Notes: generated from the letters alone by a model not told the origin. A stretch of 64,000 nucleotides of DNA from BJ22 sp021298375 (GCA_046343015.1 JBKDOL010000121.1:62001-126000), one strand, 5' to 3'; shown: positions 48,910 to 60,262, counted from the first letter of the stretch. Program-made: numbers and translations.

Positions 48910-51051
48910 ATGAGTGAAACCACCTCCAACCCCGGCTCGGCGACCCCTCAATTCCGGGTTGATGACAACGCACAGCCCTTTCGGCTCGGTCCCCGACCAG
49001 CCGCTTCCGGGTTGGACGGAGACTTGCTCGACCAAACCCGCAATCAGATCCGGGAACTGGTTGATGAAATCGCTGCGCTGGCCAAGTCGGGCTGCTCCCA
49101 GGCGACCTTTTTCGAAGGCTTTTTGACCCGCACCACAAGCGCCCTGGCCAGCAGCGGGGGCGTGGTCTGGACCCGCCCCGCAACAGACGGACCGCTGGAA
49201 ATTGCTTTTCATATCAACTTCAACCAAACCGTTTTAGCCAGCAACGAAGCGGCTCAGGCCCAGCACACTCAGTTGCTGCAACGCGTCCTGGCTGCACCCG
49301 AACCGCTGCTGGTTCCTCCCGACACCGCCAGTGACAATCATCCCGAAGGCAATCCGACTCCCTTCCTGCTGATCCTCGCTCCACTGCGAATCGATCAGCA
49401 ACTGGTTGGACTGGTGGAGATCTTTCAGCGGCCGGGCGGTGGACCGGCCACCCAGCGCGGCTACCTTCGCTTCCTAGCGCAAATGGCTGATCTGGCCAGC
49501 GACTTTCTCAAGAGCCGGCGGCTCGAGGAATTCTCAGCCCAGCAACAGCTCTGGACCGAATTGCAACAATTTTCGGAGGCGGTCCATGCCTCGCTGGACC
49601 CGGATCAAGTCGCATTTGCGATCGTCAACGAGGGGCGGCGAATCATTGGTTGCGACCGCGTCGCAGTCAGCCTCGCCCAAGGAAAGCAACAACAAATCGT
49701 CGCCGTCAGCGGATTGGACTCGATTGAGCGGCGGGCGGCGGAAATCAAACGGCTCGCCGAACTGGCCACCGCGGTCGGAAAGGGCCGCGAGTCACTCTGG
49801 CATCCGGCCAACGCCCAGCCTCTCGCCCCGCAAATCGAACAACCGCTGCAGGCCTACCTCGACCAGTCCCACGGCCGCGCCGTGGCCATCATTCCCTGGT
49901 CAGCGCAGCAGTCCGGACAGAGCGACGACCCTCGCTCGCCAACTCCCGCGGCCGCTCCCTCGGCAACGCTGATCCTGGAACAACTGAGTCATTCCGGCTT
50001 CTCGCCCGAACAACGGCACCGCGCAGCGCTGCTTCGCCCTGCAGCCGAGTCCGCTCTGGCCAACGCCCTGCAGGTCGACCGTCTCCCCTTCCGCCGCGCG
50101 CTCTCGGCGATCGGTCAATGGACCGCGCCCCTGGCCGCCGAGCGGCTGACGCGGACGACCCTCTGGCTGGCCGCCAGCCTCTCAGTCGTCGCAGTGCTCT
50201 GGCTGCTCCCTTGGCCGTTTGCGCTCGGGGCCAAGGGAAAGCTCTCTCCGATTGACCGGCAAGAGGTTTACGCAGCCGTCAACGGCACCCTCCTCGAAGT
50301 GCTTGAGCCCGACTCCCCCGACAGCCTCGTGCCCGAGGGTGCAGTCCTCGCGCAAATGTCCAACCACGAACTCCAGCTGCAACGGGAGCGGTTGACTGGG
50401 GAGTTGGCCAAAATCGAGGTGCAAATCAGCAATCTCAATCACCAGCAATTGGAAAAAACCCGCGGCAACAACCGGGAACAGGAGCGCCGCGACCGCTTCT
50501 ACCTCGAGTCCGAACTCGCCAAGGCAACCGCCCTCAGGGAGAGCATTCGGGAGGAACTGGAGATCGTCGAAGGCCAAGTCGCAGCCCTCACCATACGCAA
50601 TCCGATTTCCGGCCACTTGGTCGATTGGCAGATTCGCCGCCAACTCCTCGGCCGTCCCGTCAACCGCGGCGACCGCCTGATGAGCGTCGTCCCCCCCAGC
50701 TCCGAGTTCGAAGTCGAACTCTTACTCCCGGAAAAACGGGTCGGACACCTGCTGGCTGCGGTCAAGGCAAGCGAAGAACCACTCTCCGTTCACTTGACGC
50801 TCGCCTCTCAGCCAGAGTTGCCTCTTCGCGGTAAAATCCACGAGGTCGACCAAGTGCTCGCGCCGCATGACGGCGAGGGCAACGCACTCCGAATTCTGGT
50901 GCGATTCGACAACACGACCAGTGTCACTGCGCCCCTGCGGAGCGGCACCCGCGTGACGGCCCGCATCGAGTGCGGCTCCCAACCGCTTGGATACGTCCTC
51001 TTTCACGAGCTGATCGAGACGCTTCGAGGTGGCTGGAAACTCTGGTTCTGA
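48910..51051 (+). CDS. GAF-domain / HlyD-type membrane fusion protein
   Basis: 713 residues. Two GAF-like regions occupy about 60-200 and 215-390 (LLILAPLRIDQQLVGLVEIF, VAFAIVNEGRRIIGCDRVAV). A single membrane segment follows (about 417-437, TLWLAASLSVVAVLWLLPW). The C-terminal part is a HlyD/biotinyl-lipoyl adaptor (about 445-710) with a coiled coil at 490-545, the split lipoyl motif (VYAAVNGTLLEVLEPDSPDSLVPEGAVLA and VAALTIRNPISGHL) and a beta-barrel. Cytoplasmic GAF sensors fused to a periplasmic adaptor suggest ligand-gated export, as seen in planctomycetes. A second adaptor follows 130 bp later. No pump gene is adjacent. Confidence 0.85.
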   Translation: MSETTSNPGSATPQFRVDDNAQPFRLGPRPAASGLDGDLLDQTRNQIRELVDEIAALAKSGCSQATFFEGFLTRTTSALASSGGVVWTRPATDGPLEIAFHINFNQTVLASNEAAQAQHTQLLQRVLAAPEPLLVPPDTASDNHPEGNPTPFLLILAPLRIDQQLVGLVEIFQRPGGGPATQRGYLRFLAQMADLASDFLKSRRLEEFSAQQQLWTELQQFSEAVHASLDPDQVAFAIVNEGRRIIGCDRVAVSLAQGKQQQIVAVSGLDSIERRAAEIKRLAELATAVGKGRESLWHPANAQPLAPQIEQPLQAYLDQSHGRAVAIIPWSAQQSGQSDDPRSPTPAAAPSATLILEQLSHSGFSPEQRHRAALLRPAAESALANALQVDRLPFRRALSAIGQWTAPLAAERLTRTTLWLAASLSVVAVLWLLPWPFALGAKGKLSPIDRQEVYAAVNGTLLEVLEPDSPDSLVPEGAVLAQMSNHELQLQRERLTGELAKIEVQISNLNHQQLEKTRGNNREQERRDRFYLESELAKATALRESIREELEIVEGQVAALTIRNPISGHLVDWQIRRQLLGRPVNRGDRLMSVVPPSSEFEVELLLPEKRVGHLLAAVKASEEPLSVHLTLASQPELPLRGKIHEVDQVLAPHDGEGNALRILVRFDNTTSVTAPLRSGTRVTARIECGSQPLGYVLFHELIETLRGGWKLWF

Positions 51052-51181
51052 AACCACACAACCACGGCCGATTCGGGCTCTCCGCTCCTCAACATCGGCC
51101 ACAATCCAACCCCACAATTCAGCTTCAGCTATAATTCCCTACCATCGCCTCCAGCGTATTCTTTTCAAAGGCCATCCTCAG

Positions 51182-52177
51182 ATGATCGCTTTCCGCGCAA
51201 CCCGCCTCCTGCTCGCCAGTTCGATTGCGACCGCATGCCTGGCTGCTCCGCTCCTCATGGCCCAACAGTCGGGGACCTCGATTGCCCCAAGCCAGCCGGT
51301 TATCAGTCCAACCTCCATCCAGCTTGCCGATTCCGGCCGTGCCAACAAACCCACTGCGGGAGAGAATTACGTCGACCTGCAGGATTGCGCCGTCCATCTG
51401 ATCGATGACATCGATGTTCCGGCCCGCGAGGCCGGCCTGCTGAGAGGCGTCAATGTGGTGGAAGGCCAAGTGGTCAAACAGGGCGAGTTGCTTGCCCAGA
51501 TCGACGACCAACTCGCTCAACGTCAATTGGAGGAAGCCCAGTTGAAGCAGAACATCGCCACCGAGAAGGCAGAAGACAACACCGATGTCGAGGCCGCCGA
51601 CAAAAAGCAGAAACTGCTGGCGATCATGTACGAACGGAAGGCCAAACTGCTGCGCGACAGCTCCGCGTCGCAGGAAGACGTGGAGACCGCTCGCTTCCAA
51701 AAGGAAACCTCTTTCTTCGAGTTTCTCAAAGCTCAGCGCGATAAGAAGCTGGCGGCCGAAGAAGCCAAGGCCGAAGGTGTCAAAGTCAATGCCGCCAACG
51801 ACAGCATCGCCCGACACCAGCTGACCTGTCCCATCGATGGACATGTCTTTCAAGTGTTCAAGGAACCCGGCGAGTGGGTCGCAGCCGGAGACACTGTACT
51901 CCGCGTTGCCCGCATGAATAAACTCAAGGCGACGGGCCTCGTCGACGCAACACTTTACTCGGCTCAACAAATCGCCAACCGGAATGTCGTGATCACCATT
52001 CAGCTTGCCCGGGAACAGACCACCCAACTTCCAGGAAAAATCGTCTATATCGACTACGAACGCAAAGAGGGTGGCAAGAAGTTTCAGGTCTGGGCGGAAA
52101 TCGAAAATCAGCAGGTCGATGGCCAGTGGGTACTCAACCCAGACGATTACGTCTCCATGCGCATCCTGCTCAATTAA
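51182..52177 (+). CDS. HlyD/RND-type periplasmic adaptor
   Basis: 331 residues from the ATG at 51182. A signal peptide or anchor lies at 8-28 (LLLASSIATACLAAPLLMA). The N-terminal lipoyl half is at about 75-110 (DVPAREAGLLRGVNVVEGQVVKQGELLAQID), the alpha-hairpin at 110-205 and the second lipoyl half at 215-245 (CPIDGHVFQVFKEPGEWVAAGDTVL). A barrel region closes the protein (VVITIQLAREQTTQLPGKIVYI). It follows the GAF-HlyD gene on the same strand; the frame extends upstream over that gene's end, but the ATG chosen gives the signal peptide. The transporter it serves is not in the window. Confidence 0.85.
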   Translation: MIAFRATRLLLASSIATACLAAPLLMAQQSGTSIAPSQPVISPTSIQLADSGRANKPTAGENYVDLQDCAVHLIDDIDVPAREAGLLRGVNVVEGQVVKQGELLAQIDDQLAQRQLEEAQLKQNIATEKAEDNTDVEAADKKQKLLAIMYERKAKLLRDSSASQEDVETARFQKETSFFEFLKAQRDKKLAAEEAKAEGVKVNAANDSIARHQLTCPIDGHVFQVFKEPGEWVAAGDTVLRVARMNKLKATGLVDATLYSAQQIANRNVVITIQLAREQTTQLPGKIVYIDYERKEGGKKFQVWAEIENQQVDGQWVLNPDDYVSMRILLN

Positions 52178-52325
52178 AGAGCCGGCAGTGCACGAGAGGT
52201 CCGAACGGTGGAACCGTTCGCCGGTCGGTGCGCCCGAACCAGCCAAGCTCGCTGCGGCTGCTCAGGCTCAGTCAACCGACGACCCTGTTCGCTCCCCCCC
52301 CGGCTGAGTCCCGGCGGCACCCTGC

Positions 52326-52352
52326 CCCACTGCCCTGCTGCCCTGCTGCCCT
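52326..52352. repeat. 9-bp repeat, about three copies
   Basis: ccctgctgc repeated in series in the convergent gap downstream of the adaptor gene. Confidence 0.7.
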
Positions 52353-52388
52353 GCTGAACCACTGTCGCGCCCAATGGTGCGAGACGAC

Positions 52389-53474
52389 TCAGCGAATCCA
52401 CATGAAGGGTTTGCCGTTCTCATCCAAACGCAACTCAACGCCCAAACTCGGCTTGGTCTGCTTCAGCAAGTCGACAATCGTCATGTAGTACGGGTGTTTC
52501 TTTTTGACGACGGTGACCAACGTCTTGGTCGGGTCCAGCTCTTTCCGCGCCAAGGCATTCCAGTCATAAAGCACGGGCACCTCGCACAGTTCCGAAACGG
52601 CGTTGACCGCCTGCTGTAGAGGAAAGCCCTTGATCTCAATGTCACGCCGCTGAAACAGTTTCGGTTCGGCTTGGCTGACAGGCACATCAATCGGCCAGCC
52701 TACGGGCCAGTGTTCGTCCGCGTCAGCCGAGGCCCTGATCGCCAACTCAATCTCTTGGCCCTGCTCGCGTACGGGAACCAGCACCAAGCCAGCCGGCCGC
52801 AAGGCGGCAGCCAGAGCCGTCCCGGCCGATAACCCCTGCAACTCATCCTGCAGATCGCCCGACTCATCAAGCGCCCTCCAAGCTGATTCGGGAATCCTCG
52901 CTCGTTTGCCCACCTGGCGGATCAGCCCGCGAACGAATTCGGTCGCCGAGGAACCTTTGGTCGGCTTTTCTACGGTCTGCCCCAACTCTCCACTCAAACC
53001 AACCAACTGCTCGCTGGTCAATCCAAACGCCTTCTTCTCCGCCAGCGCGACCTTGGCTCCGTCATCGCGCAGTTTCTGAATGTAATTCCGAATGCCCGCG
53101 ACATCTGCCTGCGAGAAGCGAGCGCCTGGCAGACTCAAAGCGGCACCTTGAATCACGCCCTTGACCCTGATTACGACCGTCCGGCCGGAGGGCAATTCCT
53201 CGATCGCGGCGCTCTCGGGGCGGCGCACCGAACTGATTTTCACACTGTCGGCTCCGACTCCCTCCAGTATTTCCGCCCACTCTTGCTGGATGCCCAATTC
53301 ACCCCCGGCGGCGGCGGTCAGTTGCAGTTCGACCAATCTCTGCTGCGCCGCAACCTCGCCCTGAAACATCCCTCCACTCGCGAACAGCAGCAGTCCCAGT
53401 TGGCGCCAGAATCCCCATTGGCACCAAATTCGTTGCGTCCAGATCACCTGCGCCCTCCCCATTTCACTCAGCAA
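52389..53474 (-). CDS. Secreted protein with STN-like C-terminal domain
   Basis: 361 residues. A probable signal peptide sits near residues 18-44 (FWRQLGLLLFASGGMFQGEVAA). The C-terminal ~90 residues read IEIKGFPLQQAVNAVSELCE, VPVLYDWNALARKELDP and PYYMTIVDLLKQTKPSLGVEL, then end in GKPFMWI. This is the beta-alpha-beta pattern of STN/secretin N0 domains (inference), usually found in outer-membrane secretion or receptor proteins, but no secretin channel is present. The middle has no recognised domain. Start uncertain; an ATG at 53462 is an alternative. Confidence 0.65.
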   Translation of the reverse strand: MLSEMGRAQVIWTQRIWCQWGFWRQLGLLLFASGGMFQGEVAAQQRLVELQLTAAAGGELGIQQEWAEILEGVGADSVKISSVRRPESAAIEELPSGRTVVIRVKGVIQGAALSLPGARFSQADVAGIRNYIQKLRDDGAKVALAEKKAFGLTSEQLVGLSGELGQTVEKPTKGSSATEFVRGLIRQVGKRARIPESAWRALDESGDLQDELQGLSAGTALAAALRPAGLVLVPVREQGQEIELAIRASADADEHWPVGWPIDVPVSQAEPKLFQRRDIEIKGFPLQQAVNAVSELCEVPVLYDWNALARKELDPTKTLVTVVKKKHPYYMTIVDLLKQTKPSLGVELRLDENGKPFMWIR

Positions 53475-53515
53475 TTAGATACTCCGACTGGAGCGACCGG
53501 GTCGACGTGCGCGGC

Positions 53516-54382
53516 CTAATCTGCAACCCCATAGCGGACAATGCAATAGACCGCTTTGAACAAATCCCGAATTCCGATTTTTTTGCCATCCTTGTAACCC
53601 CGCGCGTGGTAGGTCACCGGCACCTCCGCGATGCGGTAGCCCAGTCGAGCGAGCTTGGCAGTCATTTCGGGCTCAATCCCGAAACGATTCTGTTTCAGCT
53701 TGAGGTCCTTGAGCACTTCCCGTCGAAAAGCCTTGTAACAGGTCTCCATGTCAGTCAAATGAACGCCGTTGAACAGATTCGAGGCGGTGGTCAGAACCCA
53801 GTTTCCGAAGCGATGTACGAACGACTTATCTTGTACCTCAGTGCCAATAAAGCGACTTCCAAAAACTACATCCGCTTCATCTCGCAGCAACGGAGCCAAC
53901 ACGGCCGGAAGATCAGCCGGGTCATATTCCAAGTCCGCATCCTGAACCACAATCAAATCACCCGTCGCGTGTTCAAACCCCGTCCGCAAAGCAGCACCCT
54001 TGCCTTCATTGACGGGCTTGAGGACCAATTTAAACCCGGGTAAGCCATCCAGCTTCTGCAGCACCGCATGGGTCCCATCTCGGCTGCAATCGTCCACAAC
54101 AATCAGCTCCTTGGCAAAGGGGAGCGCCGCGAGGCGACTGAGCACGCGAGCAATCGTCTTCTCTTCGTTGTAGACCGGGACGACAATTGAGGTGATCACC
54201 GTTTTCGGGGCCGCTGCCCTTAGCCCATCATTTGGATCGACCGCCGCCACGCACTCTAATGCCTGATATCGCTGCAATTCTTCCCGGACCAGTCCCTCGC
54301 AGTTTTCCAAGCGCGAGAGGACTTCGTCCAGCGAAGGGAAACAACCAGAGGGAGGCGCAGTTTCAGTCATGAGTGGCAACAT
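53516..54382 (-). CDS. Family 2 glycosyltransferase (dolichyl-phosphate-type)
   Basis: 288 residues; a GT-A fold beginning near residue 63 (VITSIVVPVYNEEKTIARVLSRL). The nucleotide-sugar site has DDCSRDGTH and the metal motif QDADLEYDP (DAD, DxD-type). QNRFGIEPEMTAKLARLGYRIAEVPVTYHAR matches the DPM1/polyprenyl-phosphate transferase subgroup. No membrane segments, so probably cytoplasmic or peripheral. The N-terminal ~60 residues are a non-conserved helix-rich extension. Two ATGs (54382, 54370) are possible, neither with a clear ribosome-binding site. Confidence 0.88.
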   Translation of the reverse strand: MLPLMTETAPPSGCFPSLDEVLSRLENCEGLVREELQRYQALECVAAVDPNDGLRAAAPKTVITSIVVPVYNEEKTIARVLSRLAALPFAKELIVVDDCSRDGTHAVLQKLDGLPGFKLVLKPVNEGKGAALRTGFEHATGDLIVVQDADLEYDPADLPAVLAPLLRDEADVVFGSRFIGTEVQDKSFVHRFGNWVLTTASNLFNGVHLTDMETCYKAFRREVLKDLKLKQNRFGIEPEMTAKLARLGYRIAEVPVTYHARGYKDGKKIGIRDLFKAVYCIVRYGVAD

Positions 54383-54968
54383 GGAATCAGCTCGGGAAAA
54401 TTGTACGGCCGCGCCAGCCTCAAGAAAACGTTCGGCGGCGGGACTGGCGGCGGCAAGGCGGTGGCCCCCGCGTCGAAACGTGCCGCCACTGGAGAGAACG
54501 GGGCTCAGCGAAAATGGGAACCGAGCAGACTCCGGCTCTCAGCCTGGCGCTGCCGAACCCTGAAAGGCCGACTCCAGAGGCGCCGAGTCCAAAAACCTCG
54601 CAGAACCGGTCCTGACCGTACAGGTTAGGTTATTTTCCTCGACGAACTGGCCAATTTGGTCCGCTTTTGCCCCGGCCCGAGTGCCCGTCCCTGCGTGTTG
54701 TGCCGCCGGCCAAGCGCCGCCAACAAGGATGCCCGGGATAGCCCCCCCTACCCTAACACGCTCCGCGGCACAAACGCTACATCCGACAAAACAGAAATGT
54801 CGGATACAGCACTGCCCTTTCTCCCAATCGTGACAAAAAAAGCCCGACTGACTTTCGTCAATCAGGCTTCTTAATTCAAAGCTTGGTTTGAGATTTGTTC
54901 GGGATACCAAGTTCTCCGGTGGCCAATGGCTCACCCCACTCGCTCTCGGTGAACTTGAGCGGACTGAA
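54383..54968. other. 586-bp gap between glycosyltransferase and nrdB
   Basis: Holds the nrdB terminator (54835-54869). Other open frames are unsupported. Confidence 0.65.
54835..54869 (-). terminator. Intrinsic terminator of nrdB
   Basis: Minus strand: arms aagcctgattgac and gtcagtcgggctt form a 13-bp stem (two G-U pairs) with a gaaa tetraloop, followed by seven T. 100 bp past the nrdB stop. Confidence 0.9.
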
Positions 54969-56045
<1,077 letters not shown>

Positions 56046-56562
56046 AGTTCGCTCCATCGAAGAAAAAGGCGAATAAGGTCGGAAGTAGTCGGAAGGAAAA
56101 TCGAGGCAATCCAAGCGGCCTGCTGAGGCCACAAGCGGCTGAGCCACCCGGCCTCACCCCCAGTCATTGAGGGCGGCAGAGGTTGCTCACCGAACGATGC
56201 CGGCTTCTCGGTGCTGGCTCTCTCGCAGCATAACCGAAAACCGAACTGCCGAGTCACCGCGTGCCTCGATAAAAAGCCCACGTGCCCCGGTAAAAATCAA
56301 AGCAAATCCCGGGCTGGAAGTGAGATCGTTCAGCCAATCGCAATCCAACCCGAACCAGCCAGACACCTCAGGTGGCGAACCCGGTTTCCCGGGTTCGGTC
56401 ACTCTGCCAGTGCGAGCATGCTGTTTACATCCACCACGTTCCCGACCGCGCAGGTCACGGTGAAATTCTCGCGTGAAATTCTCGCGTGAAATTCTCCCGT
56501 GAAATTTATTCGTTTGCGAGACAACCTCGCGGCCGGTTGCGTTCAACTGCCGAGTCGGGAGC
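56046..56562. other. 517-bp spacer between nrdA and nrdB
   Basis: Contains a 13-bp tandem array (56460-56511); no gene seen. Confidence 0.65.
56460..56511. repeat. 13-bp tandem repeat, four copies
   Basis: gtgaaattctcgc at 56460 and 56473, gtgaaattctccc at 56486, gtgaaatttattc at 56499. Confidence 0.93.
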
Positions 56563-59466
56563 TTACTGGCAAGCCTCGCAAGTGGGATCATCCAGACTGC
56601 AAGCCTTCACTTGCGAGGCCGGCAGATCCGATCCGCGATTGATCGTCACATCACCCGAGGCGCTGCGGTTTTTCATCCACCGCGGCTGTACCCCGAACTT
56701 GTTGATGTCAACCGTCGACTTTTCCACGTTGGTCGCGCCCAACGTGCGGAGATAATAAGTCGTCTTCAAACCGGCTTGCCAAGCCAACTGGTACATGTCG
56801 TCCAACCGCCGTCCACTGGGCTGAGCCAGGTAGAGGTTCAGCGATTGGCCCATGTCGATCCATTTCTGGCGACGGCTGGCGCACTCGATCAGCCACTTTG
56901 GCTCGATCTCAAACGAGGTCGCATAGCGGTCTTTGATGTCCTGAGGCAATCCCGGAATCTCGCCGAGGACTCCGTCAAAGTACTTGATCGCTTCCAGCAG
57001 GTCTTTGCACCACAATCCCCGCTCTTTCAACTCAGTCACGAGGTTGATGTTCAACTGCACAAACTCTCCGGAAAGGTTGCTCTTGACGAAGAGGTGCTTG
57101 TACATCGGTTCGATCGATTGGGTCACACCGATGATGGTTGAAATCGTCGCGGTGGGAGCGATGGCCATCACGTTGCTGTTCCGCATTCCGTGCTGGCGCA
57201 GATGCTCCCGCACCGGGGTCCAGTCCATCGAAGCGGACGTATCCATGTCGACCGACATCCCGCGTTCCTGCTCCAGCAGGCGGACGGTATCGATCGGCAA
57301 CAGACCGCGGTCCCACTTCGAGCCGCGGTAGCTGGAGTAGGTCCCGCGTTCCTTGGCCAGTTCACTGGAGGCCAGAATCGCAAAGTAGGAAATCGCTTCC
57401 ATGCTGCGGTCGGCAAATTCCACCGCCGCCTTGCTTGCATAGCTGATCCCACAGGCTGCGAGAGCATCCTGGAAACCCATCAAACCGAGGCCAACCGGTC
57501 GATGACGGAGATTGGAGTTCCGCGCCTCGGCAGTCGGATAGAAATTGATGTCGATCACATTGTCGAGCATCCGGACAGCTGTCCGAACCGTTTCTTCCAG
57601 CTTCTTCAGATCGAGTTGCCCATCCTTGACATGGTTGAGCATGTTAATCGAGCCGAGGTTGCAGACCGCTGTCTCATCTGCCGAGGTATTCAAAAGAATC
57701 TCGGTGCAGAGATTGCTGCTGTGGACCACCCCGCAGTGATCCTGGGGCGAGCGAATGTTCGATGGATCCTTGAAGGTGATCCAGGGATGCCCTGTCTCGA
57801 ACACTCGGGTAAGCATCTTTCGCCACAAGTCCCTTGCTTCCAGCGTCCGGGAGAGCTTGATCCGTCCCGCCGCGGCTTCGGCCTCATAGAACTTGTAACG
57901 CTGCTCAAAAGCCTTGCCGTAGAGATCGTGCAGGTCGGGAACTTCGTCGGGACTGAACAAGGTCCACGGCCCGCCCTCCACAACCCGCTTCATGAACAGG
58001 TCAGGAATCCAGTTCGCGGTGTGCATGTCGTGGGTCCGGCGACGGTCGTCGCCCGTGTTCTTCCGCAAGTCGAGAAACTCCTCGACGTCGAGGTGCCAGG
58101 ACTCGAGATAAGAGCAAACCGCGCCCTTTCGCTTGCCGCCCTGATTGACCGCCACGGCCGTGTCACTGACGACCTTGAGGAACGGAATCACGCCCTGACT
58201 TTGACCGTTGGTTCCCTTGATATGGGAGTTGGTCGCCCGGATGTTGGTCCAGTCATTGCCCAGCCCGCCCGCCCACTTGGAAAGCTTGGCGTTATCGGCG
58301 ATCTGCTTGAAAATGCTGTCGAGGTCATCCTGCACCGTGCTCAAGTAGCACGAACTGAGTTGGGGATGCAGCGTGCCCGAGTTGAACAATGTCGGCGTCG
58401 CCGAGGTGAAGCGGAAGCTTGACAGCAGGTTGTAGAACTCGATTGCCCGCGAGGTCTTTTGCTCGCCCTCGTTCAGCGCCAAGCCCATCGCGACCCGCAT
58501 CCAGAAGTACTGGGGGGCTTCGAACCGGCGTCCGTCAATGTGCAGCAGGTAGCGGTCATAAATCGTCTGCAGGCCGAGGTACGGGAACAACTCGTCCCGC
58601 TCAGGCACGATCGCGTCAGCCAACCGCTCCAAATCAAATTTCCGCAGTTCCGGGGCCAGCCGCTCGGCCGCGATCCCCTGCTCGATGTAGTTTCCAAACA
58701 TGTCCCGATAACGCTCGGCAACATGATTTTCGTTGGCTGACTTGTCCAGCGATTCGCGGTAGATGATGTTCAGAATCAACCGGCTGGCGACGCGATCGTA
58801 AGAGGGGTCTTCTTCAATCTTGGCCCGAGCCGCAAGAACCATCGCCCGGCTGATTTCCTTGGTCGTGATTCCGTTGAAAAACTGCTTTTCAACCTCTTCA
58901 AACAGCAGCGGCGCCTCGGCCGCTACGCTCAACCCTTCACAGGCCGTGTCGACCTGCCGGCGAAGCCGATCAAAATCGAGCCCTTCCAGTCGTCCTTCAG
59001 CGGAGACCATGATCGCCGGGAACGGTTCGGCACTCTCCATCCGCTCTTCAGCCCGCAGCTGTCGAATCTTGGCGTGCTCGGCGCGGTACAGAATATAACG
59101 GCGTGCGACCGAGAAAAACTCGTTCCGCATCAACTCGTTTTCGACCCAGTCCTGAACCTGTTCAACGCCCACCACACTTCCCTGACGGCCGGATTGATCG
59201 ACCGAGGAAACAACCTCCTGCGTCATCATCTCGATTTTCTGCAGCAAGGCATCGTCCAGCAGGGAAATTTCAGCCAATCCGCGGTCGGCACAGAATGCCT
59301 TGGCCATTGCCCGTACGATCAAAGCCTGTTCAAACGGAACAACTCGGCCGTCCCGCTTTCGCACCACCAAATCGACGCCAACCAGCGAACCACCCGGAAT
59401 TCCCGAGTTCCCGGCTACCTCGCAGTTGGCCCCGTCCTGAACCTTGCTGTCTCTCGTGTGATCCAT
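56563..59466 (-). CDS. nrdA: Ribonucleotide reductase large subunit, class I
   Basis: Catalytic subunit reducing ribonucleoside diphosphates. 967 residues from the ATG at 59466. An ATP-cone lies at about 32-120 (VDLVVRKRDGRVVPFEQALIVRAM). The barrel has the thiyl-radical site NLCTEI, the paired reducing cysteines (LSSCYLSTVQDDLDSI and TAVCNLGSINML) and the tail CEACQ for thioredoxin-like re-reduction. An in-frame TTG at 59490 is less likely. Upstream is a promoter overlapped by NrdR-like boxes (60231-60277), leaving a leader of about 760 nt. Confidence 0.96.
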   Translation of the reverse strand: MDHTRDSKVQDGANCEVAGNSGIPGGSLVGVDLVVRKRDGRVVPFEQALIVRAMAKAFCADRGLAEISLLDDALLQKIEMMTQEVVSSVDQSGRQGSVVGVEQVQDWVENELMRNEFFSVARRYILYRAEHAKIRQLRAEERMESAEPFPAIMVSAEGRLEGLDFDRLRRQVDTACEGLSVAAEAPLLFEEVEKQFFNGITTKEISRAMVLAARAKIEEDPSYDRVASRLILNIIYRESLDKSANENHVAERYRDMFGNYIEQGIAAERLAPELRKFDLERLADAIVPERDELFPYLGLQTIYDRYLLHIDGRRFEAPQYFWMRVAMGLALNEGEQKTSRAIEFYNLLSSFRFTSATPTLFNSGTLHPQLSSCYLSTVQDDLDSIFKQIADNAKLSKWAGGLGNDWTNIRATNSHIKGTNGQSQGVIPFLKVVSDTAVAVNQGGKRKGAVCSYLESWHLDVEEFLDLRKNTGDDRRRTHDMHTANWIPDLFMKRVVEGGPWTLFSPDEVPDLHDLYGKAFEQRYKFYEAEAAAGRIKLSRTLEARDLWRKMLTRVFETGHPWITFKDPSNIRSPQDHCGVVHSSNLCTEILLNTSADETAVCNLGSINMLNHVKDGQLDLKKLEETVRTAVRMLDNVIDINFYPTAEARNSNLRHRPVGLGLMGFQDALAACGISYASKAAVEFADRSMEAISYFAILASSELAKERGTYSSYRGSKWDRGLLPIDTVRLLEQERGMSVDMDTSASMDWTPVREHLRQHGMRNSNVMAIAPTATISTIIGVTQSIEPMYKHLFVKSNLSGEFVQLNINLVTELKERGLWCKDLLEAIKYFDGVLGEIPGLPQDIKDRYATSFEIEPKWLIECASRRQKWIDMGQSLNLYLAQPSGRRLDDMYQLAWQAGLKTTYYLRTLGATNVEKSTVDINKFGVQPRWMKNRSASGDVTINRGSDLPASQVKACSLDDPTCEACQ

Positions 59467-60230
59467 TCGACATCCACCCCTATTTTTCAATTAATCGCAA
59501 AACCCGCGACCTCATCCCAAACAACCCGTTCAACCGTCGAACATCCAGCCAGAGAAAAATCGCCTCGCAACCGATCCCGCCGACTGGGACCTGACCAAAA
59601 ACCGGGGCTCCCAAACTCGAGGGACACGCTGCTCCGTCGAGCCGGCTTCGTCACCCCAATCTCAAACTCGCCCCAAGCCTTTGATTCCGCTCTGAACTGG
59701 AGGCAACACCAAAACGGTCCCACCTGACCCTCGTCACAAGTCGCTCTTCAAAGAGGCCCTGTTCCCAGCGGAGTTGTGTTCAACCAATGCTTTCTCGGCT
59801 ACCGGGAAGACACCTTTGGTCCGACTTGAAAGATGACGACGACAGGGCCGCCCAAATGGCTCAAGCCTCCCTGCTCATCAACCTCCTCAAATCAACCTGC
59901 GTCTTCCAGAACGCCGTGCTCAGCTTTAAATTCCTGGCTCTCGCTTCCCTTGCTCCGGATTTCGCGGCAAGTTGCCCGCGAACCCCTGCCTCTCGTTGCC
60001 GACTGGCAGACCCCTCATACAGGTGCCCATTCGAGGCAACCTTGACGTCCAGCCAGCCCTCGGCCGCGGCCCCCGGCTTATTCCTCCAACCCGGCCCGGT
60101 CCGATCCATTTCGAGGCAGCTTAACGCCCTTCGAACCCACCACCAGAACGGCTCTTTCCGGGAGTCAAAACTGACGCCTCGAGGAACGCCACCCGATGAA
60201 GGTCCCTTCACCCTGTCTGATGAGGTGGGA

Positions 60231-60246
60231 GCCCAATATATCGACG
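60231..60246 (-). promoter_or_regulatory. NrdR-like box 1
   Basis: Plus strand gcccaatatatcgacg, a partial match to the NrdR palindrome (core AATATAT). It covers the -10 element and lies exactly 31 bp from box 2, the three-helical-turn spacing typical of NrdR box pairs. Confidence 0.55.
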
Positions 60247-60262
60247 CCAAGTGCTTTGTCAA
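60235..60262 (-). promoter_or_regulatory. Promoter of nrdA
   Basis: Minus strand: consensus -35 TTGACA (60257-60262), 16-bp spacer, -10 TATATT (60235-60240). Predicted start near 60228, about 760 nt ahead of nrdA. Box 1 covers the -10 and box 2 abuts the -35, as expected for NrdR repression. Confidence 0.65.

Noticed and set aside
59467..60228. Cobalamin riboswitch in the nrdA leader
   Set aside because: The genes are class I, not B12-dependent, and I do not see a B12-box motif.
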